Counted from the stretch's first letter, positions 21,558-34,039 are shown. The stretch is DNA of 64,000 nt from Liolophura sinensis (GCF_032854445.1 NC_088301.1:20949808-21013807); one strand, 5' to 3'. The notes: generated by a model not told the origin, from the sequence alone. Program-made: numbers and translations.

Positions 21558-22376
21558 TTTGTGGACCTTACCCCCGACCGACACCAGCGTTCGAGAAGGC
21601 CATTGAGATGCTTACAGCCCCATCGCAAGCCTGAGTGATGCGGGACCTGTGGAATTTGTTATCACTAACGCAGACGGTGACATTTACTTGGACTTGGCCA
21701 ACACCATGTTGTAGGTGAAGGCGAAAATCCTGAACGGGGACGACACGGATGTGGCGGCTAACAAGAAGGTGGCCCCGACTAACCTGTGGATACAATCCAT
21801 GTGGCGACAGGTCGACGTCCCCTGAACGATAAACTCATCACGCCGTCCACCAACATGTGCCCGTACCGGGCTTACTTGGAGACGTTGTTGTCTTACGGTA
21901 AAGAGGCCAAGAAGAGCCAGCTGTCCGCTGCCTTGTGGTACGCGGACAACCCAGGGAGGTTTGACACGACGGATGACACCAACGCGGCTTTTGACGATCG
22001 GATGGACTGCGTGGCTGAGAGTCGGTCGGTTGACATGCTGGGTCGCGTGCATTTTGGACATGTTCCTGCAACGCCGGCACCTGCTCAACAACGTCACCGT
22101 CCGCATCCGTCTCACCCCGGCTAAAGATTCGTTTGCTTTGATGTCCGGTGAGGCGGCTCCCGACTACAAGACCCGCTTGGAGGAGGTATTGATCTTTGTG
22201 CGCAAAGTGAAAACCACCAGCGGTGTGCAACTGGGACATTTTCAAAAGGGGATTTGCGCCTGGAGATGCGGTTTGCCAAACCACTGCCGGAAACCATTAA
22301 CGTGATGTGTTACTCTGAATTCAGCAATATCATAGAAATAGACCAAAGCCGAAACGTGCTCTGTGACTTCGCCAGT
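21508..22376 (+). pseudogene. Polinton A major capsid protein remnant
   Basis: ATG at 21508. Compared with the 436-aa B protein there are nonsense codons (TGA near 21605, TAG near 21713), frameshifts near 21820 and 22050, and a deletion of about 440 bp near 22240 that joins the VQLGH region to the C-terminal EMRFAKPLPETINV region. It is non-functional. Confidence 0.8.
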
Positions 22377-22396
22377 TGAACAGCCAAAAGAACAAC

Positions 22397-22725
22397 ATGG
22401 ACACGGTACAATTGCGACGCGTGCTACAGACGGACGTGTTTAACCGGGCGTGCAGGGGCAGGGGGGTGTCTACCCTCGGGACCACCTCCCCCCTATCCCC
22501 CGCATCCCCTGTATCCCCCATCACCCAGTCACGGACACATCCTACACACCCTGGTCCTGCGTCATTAACACAGACACGTGCCTTCGCCCGAGACAACATT
22601 GGGTCGCCGTCTTCATAGACCGGTGGTCCACCCGCCCCATCTCCGGGGTGAATACTTCGATTCCTACGGACTCCCACCCCTCTACCCCGATATCACAGCT
22701 TTCATGCATGGTTTGGTACTCCGGC
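22397..22725 (+). pseudogene. Polinton A protease, 5' part
   Basis: ATG at 22397 matches the B protease start. The His-containing HWVAVFIDRW segment is readable, but with frameshifts. The gene stops abruptly near 22725, where the sequence passes into inverted polymerase sequence. The catalytic-Cys half is gone. Confidence 0.75.
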
Positions 22726-22870
22726 AGTCGCAAGCTTTCACCCACTTGTCGTAACTGTAATTCGGAGCCAGGTAATTCCGAATGTCCAGAAATTTCAGCT
22801 GCGGTGTGATGAGGACAATGTAATTATTGTTCCGCTTAATCACATACTCCAAACCACAGCTCTGGACCTG
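22726..22870 (-). pseudogene. Polinton A DNA polymerase internal fragment (left of Harbinger)
   Basis: The reverse complement matches B at about 44728-44868 (around LKFLDIRNYLAPNYSYDKW). It is joined directly to the protease remnant, so everything from there to the polymerase C-terminus and the protease 3' half has been deleted. The Harbinger separates it from the N-terminal part at 30631-32059. Confidence 0.8.
22868..22870. repeat. Harbinger target duplication, left (CTG)
   Basis: CTG on the left and CAG at 30628-30630 on the right fit the CWG 3-bp target preference reported for Harbinger elements, with an A/T mismatch in the middle base. The B copy of this polymerase site reads CAG on the same strand. 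Confidence 0.6.
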
Positions 22871-23797
22871 GGGCCAATTTCATAAAGCTGCGTACATATA
22901 CGGAATAAAATTACCGTACGGAAAATTTACGCAAGTGCATTTGCCAAGTCAACGCCAATTTCATAAACCTCTCCGTAAAAATTAGCGTAAATTTCTCCGT
23001 ACTTTTCTCCGTAAAAGCAGGTCCATTTTTGGATGTCGTTATGGATAGACGTGTTACGACAATCAGAAATGAGTCAGTGCTCATGCAGGCGGGTAGATCC
23101 CGCCGCTGCTTGTGCAAGGTGCTTGTATGCCAGAGGTACGCCGGCTTAATTTCATTGTCACCTGTTGGGATATTCATTTCAAATCATTACTTTTGTACTT
23201 TCAGTTTACAGCCCAGCTGGTTTTGATGAAGTTTAATGTGATAGCGCTGGAAGTTCAGTGAGTTTTTGTAGTGCAGCTGATAGATAACATACTCGGGTGT
23301 GACGTCAGGCGGGAAGAAAATGGCGGTCCGAAGTTGACAACACGAATTGATGACCAAGAGGTTAGAAATACTCAGATATGGAGGAGTATAAGGTATTATT
23401 TACAACTGGATTAGGTAAAACAGATCGTTGAGGTAAGTTACTGCTTGTATCCGTTTATTTTATGAACTGACACATGTTTATTTCCTCAGGGTACACCGGT
23501 TACGCAAGACTTCAGATGGAAAAACGAAAAGGTTTTCAAGGAGTCGTGCAATGACATATCAGATTTTATCTTTATGCTTGCCCTCTGCTTGTTAACCGTG
23601 CAAATATTCTACTCTACAAATACCACCGTACCGCATAGTGTTTAGTTGATGTGGTTTCATTTTTTTTTTGGGGGGGTGGGGACACAAGAAATTGCTTTAC
23701 ATTGCCTTGTGACATGATAATAAATCAGCTGATTAACTGGTTGCTATGAATTATGGGAAATTGACATTGACAGCTGTCGTTTGTTACTTCAATCATC

Positions 23798-26700
23798 ATG
23801 GCATCGAATATTGTAAAGAAGGCAAAGAAGCCTAATTGGGAGTCCAGGGCGACCAAGGCCTTGGTCATGGCCCTTGAGGATCATGACCACGTTATTAGGG
23901 CAAAGTTTGGTAAACATGTGACCAAATCTGAGAAGAACAGGGCTTGGAATGAGATATACCAAAGGTACCTTAAGCCCAAATATTAATGCTGCAATGGGCT
24001 GTTTCAGTGTTTTGAAGTTCCCCTAGCTTAATCTGTGTTCACTCAGAATCTTCAAACATATCAGTACCTTGGTGCTGCCATTCCTAATTTTGAGCTAAAA
24101 ATGGATTTATGAGGGCAAAAATAGGCTGAAAAAAAGGGAGTAAATAATTATGATATCACATTCTTAGTGTGCTTTGGAATTGAAAAGGATTGTCTGTCCT
24201 CTTGTGTCCTTTTAAACTGAAGGCTACTCACATCCACACAAGGTCATGTGAAAACAACATTAAAATTAAAATAAACCCGATAAATTCTAAGAGATGCAAG
24301 ATTGTTTTTAAAATGTTGTTTTTACACCTGGCATGGTATTTCCTGCCCTGGCAGAAGTAAAAACTATCTACAATACATGTCTGTTATTATTTCTAAACTA
24401 AGAACTTCTGATATCGATGTTTTGGTTTAAGTGAATTGATTAATCAGGATTCACCTTTGGAAACTGTGTTTTCATTTTAATTCACATACTTATATCTTCA
24501 TAGTACATATGTGAATACGGCTTCCTCTCTGGCTGCCCTTGCAAAGGTCTGCCAGCATCCTGTTTATGGTCATGGGTTTCCCCTGGGCTAAGCCTGGCTT
24601 CCTCCCACTTTAACGCTGGTTGCCATCGTATGGGGGTAATATCCTTGAGTACCGTTTAAAACAGCAATCAAACAAATAAATAAATGAACATTTGTGAATA
24701 TTATTTCAGTTTGTCCCTTTCTTTGATTTACCTAGTTTTGGTGACAAGTACAATCAAATCTGGATATTATGTTTCTATTTAGAATGCATTGTGCAATATT
24801 ATTGTTTCATAGAGTGAACAGTGTGGCGAAAGTGGAGAGGACAGTGGAGGAAATCAAGAAAAAATGGAGCGACCTGTCAAGTCAGGTTAAGCGCAAAGAG
24901 GCTAGGAGGAGGGCAGATGCCAGAAAGACTGGAGGAGGGGCTCCCATGGAGGAGCCATCTGATACGGAATTAAAGGTGTCCACACAAACTCCGAGATTCG
25001 TAATAAATAAATCCATGTTGTCACTATAATAGTGTCAAACTAAAAGTTTTTACACAGCAAAGGCCTTGTTACTCTTGTCAGTGAGGGCTTTCTGATGATT
25101 TCCTTCAGGGTATGCATATTTTCTCCCCTACAGACTTCAGCACTATTTTAGCTTAATACTCCTTTAATGATTATGACATATTAAACAATTTAGTACAGAT
25201 AAATGCATGTTAGTAAAATGCATATATATATTCAAGCTGTTTTAGGCTTAAACAAAAACATTTGGCAGCTCCTAAAATATATTTTCCATGTGTCTCAAAG
25301 GAAAGTTACGATGAAATTTTATTGGTTTCAATTGCAGATAATAGCTTTACTGGGAGACACGGCAATAGAGGGGGTGTCTCAGGGAGTTGACACTTTACAA
25401 GGTAGTTTAGATAACGGTATAATATTGTCCATTACTGTCGGCGTGGCCCTGGCAAAAATATTAAGTGATTGATATCGCTAGTGTGGCTGCTTGCACCGTC
25501 TCTTAATTTTTCGCAGAAGGCCACTTGACTTGTCTTCCATCACTATGATATACCAATGATTTACTGTAAGTTTCAGTATGGAAAAGTTAATGAATATTTT
25601 GCCAAAGATTGGTGCTTTACCTAGACACTCCAGTTTGCTCCACCCATAAAACTAATCGGCATCATATAAGTAAAAAATTCCTGAGTATGGCATGAAATAA
25701 TATGGAAGTAATAAATAAAATAAGCATGTGGCGTGGTTAGGTATCAATCACAGTGTTTTGGGCTGGTCAAGTTAGTGTCTCTCTAACTCACACATAGGGA
25801 AGTCTTTGTTACAGTCAATGTTCAGATGCTTTTCCATATGAACTGTCCGCCATTAGAATGCTGATGAATGGACTAAAACAAGATTAGTTGAACAAATGCA
25901 AATGACTTGCCAAATGTTTATTTGTAGATGACTGTTGTGAAGATGAGCCTGCTATGGGTGAAGGCCCCCATACAACACCATCTGAACCAGGTACATTGTC
26001 ATTGTATATAAGTATATTCACAATATTGGTTCAAAAATGTGCAAATGTTATGTACAGTACACTGATATGTTAACAAATCCTCCTTCATCAGACCTCGTAT
26101 TTGCATTACAGATTTTGTTATTCTACTCAGTTTATACAAAATTAATGACCAGTTTCGCTGGGCAAACAATTACAGTCGATAAAATAAAGAGATGTCAGGT
26201 ACACAGTTAAGCGAGAAATACACTTTCTACTCTTAATTAACATAGCTCCTGTACTAGACACATTTGATTTGCAACGGATTCCTGTTTTTGAAATATGCCT
26301 ACAGAACCATCAACCTCCCCCCATGCATTTGAAGATTATGCTATCCAGCCTAGTGAAACGCCATCTGCTGTGCAAGGTAATGACTATTGCAACGATTCTA
26401 TAAAATAACTCACATATACACACATGAAGGTGATAGTAATACTGTTATTTTCATAACAAAATGCTACCAGACAAAAACACAAAAAAAGAATGACTGTGTC
26501 ACCACTAGATTTTTAATGAGCATACGTTTAGAACACCTGTCACCCTATGCTGTGAGTTCTTGGGTTGAGACCTTGATGCCTTATTCACAAGGTCCAGAAA
26601 AATTCTAGTACAAGACAAGCAATGTAAATGTTATCCAAAGCCTGGCAGACTTGGATGTGGAACCCCAAAATGTAAACGGTAATGTCAATTGTCTGTCCAC

Positions 26701-27276
26701 TGTTTTGTGCTGTCCTGATCATTTGAAGTGTTGTCTGCAAAACAAAGTTGCATGGAGAGTGATTCCATTTGAACTGTTTGGTTTTGCCTATTTGGTTAAG
26801 ATGTTATCTGTTTTTAATACTCCGGAATATCTATGATAAGCTGCATTTCTTGGATTTTAGTAGTTCCTTGACTGATTACTTATTCAGTGAATGGCAGATC
26901 ACGGGACATACATTAATCTTTTTGTTTCCTAGTGTAGAACACCTTTTTGTTTCCTTTTACCAGCGTACCATATACTAACATTACTGATTCGTAGCTAAAG
27001 CAGTATTGTACAGATTTTGCATGATTTTTTGTTATGTTAATAGTTCTGCGAAACAAGCTGAATGTTCCCACAGCCAAAAAAGTTCCACCTACACAGATGG
27101 ACAGGCTGGAAGAACTCGAGAAACAAAGGCTGGCGGTCGAGAGGGAAAGGCTTCAGATCGAGAAGGCACGTTTCACTCTGGAGCAACATAGGTTTAACTT
27201 TGCTATTGCCCAGAGTGGAATTAGGGAATGGCCAGATTTGGCAACTATTTTGCTTCAACAGAGCCACAACAACTGA
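23798..27276 (+). CDS. Harbinger Myb/SANT-like DNA-binding protein (7 exons)
   Basis: Exons by splice signals and phase: 23798-23964, 24813-24975, 25338-25401, 25928-25990, 26305-26376, 26649-26678 and 27044-27276, giving about 263 aa. Residues about 1-80 form a Myb/SANT-like trihelix (NWESRATKALVMALEDH ... VEEIKKKWSDLSSQVKRKEA). The middle is acidic and Pro/Ser-rich. The C-terminus is a charged coiled coil (LEELEKQRLAVERERLQIEK). In Harbinger transposition such a partner protein binds the transposon ends and helps bring the nuclease to the nucleus; that role is known of the family, not shown here. The two smallest internal exons are the least certain. Confidence 0.75.
24500..24700 (+). repeat. 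SINE-like repeat in Harbinger intron
   Basis: GGTCATGGGTTTCCCC, CTTCCTCCCACTTTAACGC and a terminal AAATAAATAAAT tail match the family seen fully at about 57965-58185 and inverted at about 27285-27430. Confidence 0.6.
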
Positions 27277-28396
27277 TATGTTACTCTCATTTATTCATTT
27301 ATTTATTTGATCGGTGTTTTAAGCCGTACTCAAGAATGTTTCACTTATACGACAGCAGCCAGCATTATGGTGGGAGGAAACCAGGCATAGCCTAGGGGAA
27401 ACCTACAACCATCCGCAGGTTACTGTAAATGACTTAATGCAGAAGGCCGGGGAAGTATTGGGCAGTTTGTGTGAAAAGATTATGGTTTGAAGATTTGAAA
27501 ATGGCGAACAATTTTTTTGTTAGATTTACGTAGAGGTAACAAAATTTAATGGAAGGTCATAACCCACACTTAATCGCAAATAATAAATACCGTCATGTGA
27601 AAGGGGAGGTAACTGTGAAAATAATTTTGATAAATCAGAAAGCAAGATTTTAAAACCCGATTCAAACCGTACTCTTTTTACAAGAATTTACATTGTATTT
27701 CCTCGGTCTTCTCTTTTAAAATTTGATCCAAAATAATTTATATTTTTAGAGACAAATGAATGTCATAAAATATTATTTTTGTACTAAGACGTCTATATAT
27801 GTACTGTATGTGTGCACTTTCATGCTACATGCACACTGATGGCTAACAGGGATATTAAAAGTCTGCTGCCTGACAATGTTTGACATTCTGATTATGTAAC
27901 ATGTCTTCTTTATTCTCTGCGATGTATAGTATTGTGACAAAATGCTAAAGTGCAAAATGATACATACTTGAAGGTGAGAAGATGAAAACTGGTGAGTGCA
28001 AAGGCTATATGTGCATTATATGTGTATTAGACAGTATGAGCTGTTCTGGACTATCGGTACAAACTCTGCAGTATCCTGCAACTGCTGTACACTGATACAA
28101 AAGCTGAAAATTGTGTATGAAACAGCTTGAAACCCTTAAAACTGCACGCAGTTCTAGTTCATATATAAGACTAACAATGGTGTTAGGGCACTTTCTTGGT
28201 ACGTTTAGCCCTCAGCATAAGGCTGTGAATAAGAACTGGTCAGCCAGGTGTTTGTGTAATCTAACTATGTAGGACATCATGCATAGTAACTTCGACATGG
28301 CTTTCCAGTCAGGCTGCAGCTCTGTCGTGGGCGGAGTTTTAGGTGAAATACTATATTTATCTAAACAGCAAAAATTCCAGCTTGTAGTACAGGTTA
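27277..28396. other. Region between the two Harbinger genes, with inverted SINE
   Basis: About 27285-27430 is an inverted SINE of the molluscan-type AAATAAAT family (TTTATTTATTTGAT then GGTGGGAGGAAACC). The rest is AT-rich, with no supported gene. It holds the 3' ends of the two convergent Harbinger genes. Confidence 0.6.
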
Positions 28397-30439
28397 CTAG
28401 CTAAATCTGAACCTAACAAGTTCATCTCTGGCTCGTGCCCCATCTGCAAGCAGGGTAACACCTGTGGTGTGGTCATCATCATCATCCCCTTCTTCCGCAT
28501 CGTCCGGCTCTATCTCGGGGTTAGGTAGCTGGTTGTTGATGCACAGGTTGTGTAGCTTAAAGACAGCTACAACAACCTGTGCACTCACTTCTGGCGAATG
28601 CATCAGGAACCCGCCAGATTTGTGGTGAATACATCTGAATGACAGATAGATGGAGTACCTCTCAAAATTTAATGAAACGGTCAGGGAAATGAAAAGTACT
28701 CTCGAAACTAATGAATGGCCAATTTCAATATATATATAGCAGGAAGTTTTATAATGGTGGTTTATTTATTTGATTAAAGTGCTTTGTGTCATTTATGACA
28801 GGTTTACTCTTGCATGCTGAAAACGGGAGTGCACAGTGTAAACCAGTGGAACCATGGCTGAACCAACATAAAGATTAATGGTGTTAAAGACGATCCATTG
28901 TGTATACTCATATATATATATATGTAAGAAATGTGTTATGGGTAGAAGCTTTATATAATCTGTGAAAATCATGATAAAGCAGACGTTATTCGTACCTAAA
29001 CCTCGACTTAGCTACTCCAAAAGCCCTCTCAATTGTGCACCTTGTAGTTTTGTGGCTCTTGTTGTACTTGGCCTGTGCATCATTATGTGTCTGTATGAAG
29101 GGTACCATTAACCATGGTTTCAGAGGATAACCACTGTCCCCAAGGATAATGGTACCATCAAAATCACCACTCTGGTACTTCCTCCAAATGCCGCTTTGCT
29201 TCAATATGAAACTGTCATGTGCTGACCCTGGATACCTAGATACTACACTGGTGAATCTGCAGGAAATAACAAGAAAGCATGCAGGGCCACAATCAATTTT
29301 AATCGGGAGATTAAAATTGATTTTGATCAGGAGATTAAAATTGATTGTGGCCCTGAGAATACCGTTATCCCATGCATGCTATTAACCTATGCAAAACGTA
29401 CGCACGAACCAAACTAGTTTTCGAACTTGAAAGGCTATGAGGTGCTACAAAATGTATCTGTACTAATTTGATCAAAACTGGACAGTGTGTGAAACAGTTA
29501 ATTGTAGCCCTAAAACCATCCACCACTTAGAATATAGGAAATCACTAAATATGTTGAAATTCAGCATGCACAACAGCTTTTCTGTAATCAATCCACTTAA
29601 TATTTAAAAAAAATGATGCTGCACACAAAAATTTATCAAATTGGGACAGACAGTATGACGTCACACAACATTTGTAATAATTAAAGGTTTTAAAATTTAA
29701 AAACTTAATATCTCCCGAATGATTCAATACTGCTTTGTACAAGAAAAGGCTCAATAGTCTAATAACTATGTGATTTATGCAGGTGTTCGCTCTGGGATAG
29801 CCTTTAAAGTTATTCCCCTTGAAATTTTGACCTAGTTATAGAAGGCGTTGATGTCGGCGAATGACCTAATACCCACCTAAGTCTCGCATCTGTTGTGGCC
29901 TGCACGTTGAGTGAATGGTAGTTTTTGCGACACACAAACACATGTTCATCTTTTGTTGGGGACTTTATGGCAATCTGCGTGCCATCTATGCAGCTGACTA
30001 CGTGTGGGAAATTTGCAATCTCGTAGAAGGCCTGCTGGGCCTCTGCAATTTCCCTCGGATTTGAGGGAAATGAAATTGAAAGGGGATATGTATTTAAATT
30101 AACGATGGCGGTAGTGACACTTCTGACTATTCTGGACGTGCTTGGAACACTTATCCCATGAAGATCGCTCACTAAACTTTGGAAAGACCCTGAGGCATAG
30201 TATCTCAGAGCTGTGAGGACTTGCAGGACGACAGGAATTGCATGGTTCCGGTTAGTAGGTCTCTCCAAAGCCGGTGTTAAGAAGTCCACAACTTGCAAAA
30301 TTGACCGCCTGTCAAGTCTATACCGAGCGACGACATCGCCGTCATTTAAAACATCCAGAGGGTGAGTACGATCACGAAAAACACGCTCTCTTCGAATGGT
30401 TCGTCTTTCAGCGAGGCCGGCCAAGAGAACATTCGCCAT
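28397..30439 (-). CDS. HARBI1-like Harbinger nuclease/transposase (3 exons)
   Basis: Exon 1 is 30439-29877, exon 2 is 29256-28996 and exon 3 is 28634-28397, joined in phase 2 at both junctions with GT..AG signals. The total is 353 aa, very close to the usual HARBI1 length of about 350. The N-terminus has an HTH-like region (SILQVVDFLTPAL). DDE-type residues are visible as SCIDGTQIAI (first Asp), ILGDSGYPLKPW (second Asp) and RCTIERAFGVAKSRF (Glu). The family signature KLHNLCI is at the C-terminus, followed by an acidic tail. No frameshift or stop is seen, so this enzyme may be functional. Confidence 0.88.
29257..29876 (-). other. Intron 1 of the HARBI1-like gene
   Basis: AT-rich intron. It includes a near-palindromic stretch around 29285-29360 made of repeated TTTTAATCGGGAGATTAAAA-like half-sites flanked by GGGCCACAATC / GATTGTGGCCC arms, which could form a strong hairpin. 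No other gene is supported. Confidence 0.65.
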
Positions 30440-30630
30440 GTTGAATTTACGCCAAAACGCACGTTTATTAGGCTTTACGGTAGCCCAGAAGGTGCCGTAT
30501 TTTTACACGGAAATTTACGCATAGTGGATACGTAAGAATTTTTATGAAAACGGACGCTGGTGTAAATTTTTCCGTACGCAAAATTTACGGTGTAAATTTT
30601 GCGTACGCAGCTTTATGAAATTGGCCCCAG

Positions 30631-32059
30631 GTGGGGATAAAGCTGTTGTTTGATCAAGTTCAGGTCGTAGTTGCCCGAGTTAAAGCCGAGGACGGGGAGT
30701 TGGTTCATATATTTGACGAATCTTTTCCGTACCCGCCGAGTGTAAGACGGTTTCGTCTCGTTGGGATCGATCCGCTCATCTAACGCGTGCAGGATGTAGG
30801 CATAACGCTCGTGGAGATAGGAGCTACTGATCTCGCTGATGGTGTTGAGGTAACCCATCATCTGCTCGACGAGTGCCTGGGGATCACCGGTAGAGATGAA
30901 TCACACGGGTTGGTCGTAGTCCGGTACATTGGAGTTCACGCTGACACTCATGGGGATGTGTTGGGCCGTCCATTCCGTCGACCCAGTCGCCGCTTCGTTC
31001 ACCGGGGCCAAGTACGCCTCGAAATCGTAACACGCTCGGTACGGAAAGATGCCATCGTCACCGTCCTGGAGTTCAATCCCCATGTCCCCCAATGTTTCGA
31101 AAATGGTGTGCTGATTGCGGAATACAACCTCCGGGTACTTTCGCCGAATGGCAGGTGAAAAGACCGAGCATAACGGCTCATGTCTTTGATGTAGCTGAAA
31201 TGTCGCAGGTACAGGTTTAACCGCAGGGTGCAGGAAGGATAGCGCTCGGCGCTGAGATGAATGATTGCGCCGAGTACGACCTGTCCATGGGGATGAGGTG
31301 GTAGACATGAATGTTCACGTGAAACAGAATTTCCACCGTGTCCAGCGCGCTGAGCGGTACCCCGCGGAAATGCCTCGACTCCACCTCCGCTTCCTCCAGA
31401 TACCTTCGGTAATACTCCCGAGCCTGGTCGTCGCAGTTTTTGGGGTTGGCCTGATCTAGATGGACGGCTAGGCATCGAAACACACACAAAAGAGTGAGGA
31501 GGTCCACGGTCCATTTCATGTTCGGGCGTTGTTTTTGCGCCCATGCGAGCGGGTCTTGGTTGAGGGGATGCTGGGTGAGAAGTTCCCGTAGGTCAGCCCT
31601 ACTCGCCATGCGGAACGGTGCGTCGAGTACCCGTGCATTGTTGGTGCTTGGGTAATCATACCGCACCTGTCACGCCTCCTTGTGGCGCAGGATATACCCG
31701 AAGCTGTACTATATGGTGAAGTCAGCCGGCTGGTCTTCATAAATCTCGTCTACATAGGTAGGGATATGATCACTCAGCCGGTAATTGTAACAGTCTTGAA
31801 CCGGCTTGTGGCGATGGAAATGGGTTCGGATCGATTGCCAAGGCCACCGATACAACTCCCGCACATCACTTTCACCGCTAGGCAAGACATCATCGTGAGG
31901 TTGTATTGGGTGGAGTTCGAACTGACTCGTCGGGATCCCCCATTTTTTTTCTTTCAGCGACTCGTCCACCTCTAGACTCACCGCTTTACTCCTGCTTGGT
32001 TTGTTGACGGTGTTGGTGGTGCTGGTGCTGGTAGTGGAAGAAGCGGGTCTTTGTAACAC
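30631..32059 (-). pseudogene. Polinton A DNA polymerase B, N-terminal part
   Basis: On the minus strand it aligns with the first about 550 codons of the B polymerase, with several frameshifts (near 31665, 31265 and 31160) and a missing block around 31665. The initiation codon of the B gene corresponds to GTG here. The exonuclease-I-like CYDFEAYL segment remains. The Harbinger insertion lies at its left end. It cannot encode a polymerase. Confidence 0.85.
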
Positions 32060-32480
32060 AGAAGTGTGTGAACTATATAGCCTAAGTAGAGTCTAGAGTC
32101 GAGGGTGACTACAGTAGAGGTTAACTATCGTAGCGGCTAAACGACAGTAGAGGCTAGTCGAGAGCAATTATCGTAGAGGATAGTAAAGGCTAACTATCGT
32201 AGAGGATAGTATAACTAAAGTAGAGTAAATTAGAAGTTAACTATAGTAGAGTGCAATAGAGGCTAACTATAGTAGAGTATATCTATAGTACAGTATAGGA
32301 TGAGACGGTGGGGGCGGGGTGTCGTTGAGTCCGCGCTCTGTCGTTGAGCCCTCGATCTGTGGTTGAGCCAGCCAACCTGACACACCACATACTACAGTAC
32401 ACAGGGCAATACCCTCTAGACCAGGCCAACCCCAAAAACTGCGACGACCAGGATCGGGAGTATACCCTCTACTCTACTCT
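32060..32480. repeat. TAACTATCGTAGAGG minisatellite and an inverted polymerase scrap
   Basis: About 32085-32300 consists of irregular tandem copies of a unit containing GTAGAGG and TAACTATCGTAG. About 32408-32462 is a short sequence, in plus orientation, equal to part of the polymerase gene that lies in minus orientation at about 31422-31470 (DQANPKNCDDQ). It is a small inverted duplication. Confidence 0.65.
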
Positions 32481-34020
32481 ACCATACCATGCCAAACCAC
32501 ACCATACTATACTATACTATACTAGACTATGCTATGCTATGCTATACTATACTATACTATCATACTACACTTCACTTTGCTTCACTTCTCTTCGCTTTAC
32601 TGTTCTGTACTATCCTGTCCTATCCTATCCACCAACATACAACACTGTACTGCACTCCACGGCTGTGATATATTATAGTATATTACGCTATGCTGTACTA
32701 TGCACCATACTATAAACGAAACGACACTATGCTATGCAGTGTAATGAATACCAGACATTGTCAGCCGTTAACATTAAAGGCATGGGTTGGGAGATAACGA
32801 CAGAGCGCGGACTCAACGACAGAGCGCACGAACATAGTGATCAACCACATAGACGGCGCTGTTATCCTTATGTACATATCTATCGCGTACATGGTATTTA
32901 GCAACATAGATGGCGCTGCCCGTCGAGTGTAGCATCATAGATGGCGCCTCTTGTGGTATGAGATCCTTGCATATTAAATGGGAAGAGGTAATCGCTCGTT
33001 ACTTTTGAATCACAATCTGTTCGGTTAAGGCCTATACGATAGCTCTCGGGTATTTCGCCGAACTCTGAGGCATACTTGCGAGCTTATCAGGACTACAACT
33101 ATGTATCATACTATAAAGGAAACGGTACTATGCTATGCAGTGTAACGAATACGAGACAAAACAATATGAATAGGACACCGTGCTGTATAACATCACAGAC
33201 TATACAACACTGCGCCATGTACTGCACTACACTGTGTAACACTGCACTCTGTGGTACCTCAACATATTTTTCGAGTACGGCGTAAAACATCAATCAAATA
33301 AATAGATAAATAAATCAAAGAAATTTACATGCCGTAATATTGGTCCCGTAGGCCTCGTATTTCCAATGATCTGTAACCTCCTTATAATGGAAGTAATATA
33401 TAGTGTAGAATGGAATAAAATAATAATTATTGGAAATCATAGATGGCGCTGTGTGGCTCATCTAAGCTCACATGCATAAACGGAATGTGGTCGGTTCGTG
33501 TTGCAACATTTTTAATGTGCAAAACTGCGAAAGATGGGTTTGTAGATTTTATAGGCTGAGTTAAACTTGGTCTGTTTTGTTCATTTTACTTGGGGACATC
33601 ACCACTGAGGACAATGAAACAGGTAATCATGTTTAAAAAAATTAGAGTTTGACAGTGGTAAGAGACGATAGCTATCGGGTATTTCGCCGAACTCTTGGGC
33701 ATTCTTGCGAGCTTGTCGGGCCTACAGTTCGGCAATTCGGTTTGTCGCTTCTTCGTACTATGAATGGTCCATTATTCGATACTTGAGATTCACGGGTGAA
33801 CTGCTTTCGCAGTGGCATAATGAGTGCTACATAACCGTATGCCTCCAAGTTATCAGCTTATTTTTTTTACCTGTATGTTGCCTAACACGTTTCTGTGGTC
33901 ATATTCTCTGGATTTGGTGTCTTTTCTATGTAAATTTAAATAAAACAATAGTTATTGGACATCATAGATGGCGCTGTAGGGCTCTTCTCAAAAATAAATA
34001 AAGTCCTTCGGGCTAGCAAA
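32480..34020. repeat. Right internal inverted arm of Polinton A
   Basis: This is the uninterrupted inverted counterpart of 5522-6518 plus 11289-11800. Its continuity proves that the 6523-11284 transposon is an insertion. It contains GCGCTGTTATCC and AGATGGCGC repeats and a block of ACTATACTATAC simple sequence. No gene is supported. Confidence 0.8.
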
Positions 34021-34039
34021 AAAAAAAAATGACCGACAG

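Larger units (their letters stand above)
22871..30627. mobile_element. PIF/Harbinger transposon, structurally intact (7.76 kb)
   Basis: Terminal inverted repeats begin GGGCCAATTTCATAAAGC and continue CTGCGTAC, with subterminal repeats of the same AATTTCATAAA and TCCGTA motifs. The element carries two divergently placed genes facing each other: a Myb/SANT-like protein on plus (seven exons) and a HARBI1-like nuclease on minus (three exons). Both have consistent exon phases and no internal stops. It interrupts the dead Polinton A polymerase, so it arrived later. Its introns contain SINEs. Confidence 0.9.

Noticed and set aside
32344..32715. 123-codon plus-strand ORF
   Set aside because: Made of a short polymerase scrap followed by ACTAT-type simple repeats; no conserved content beyond the scrap.
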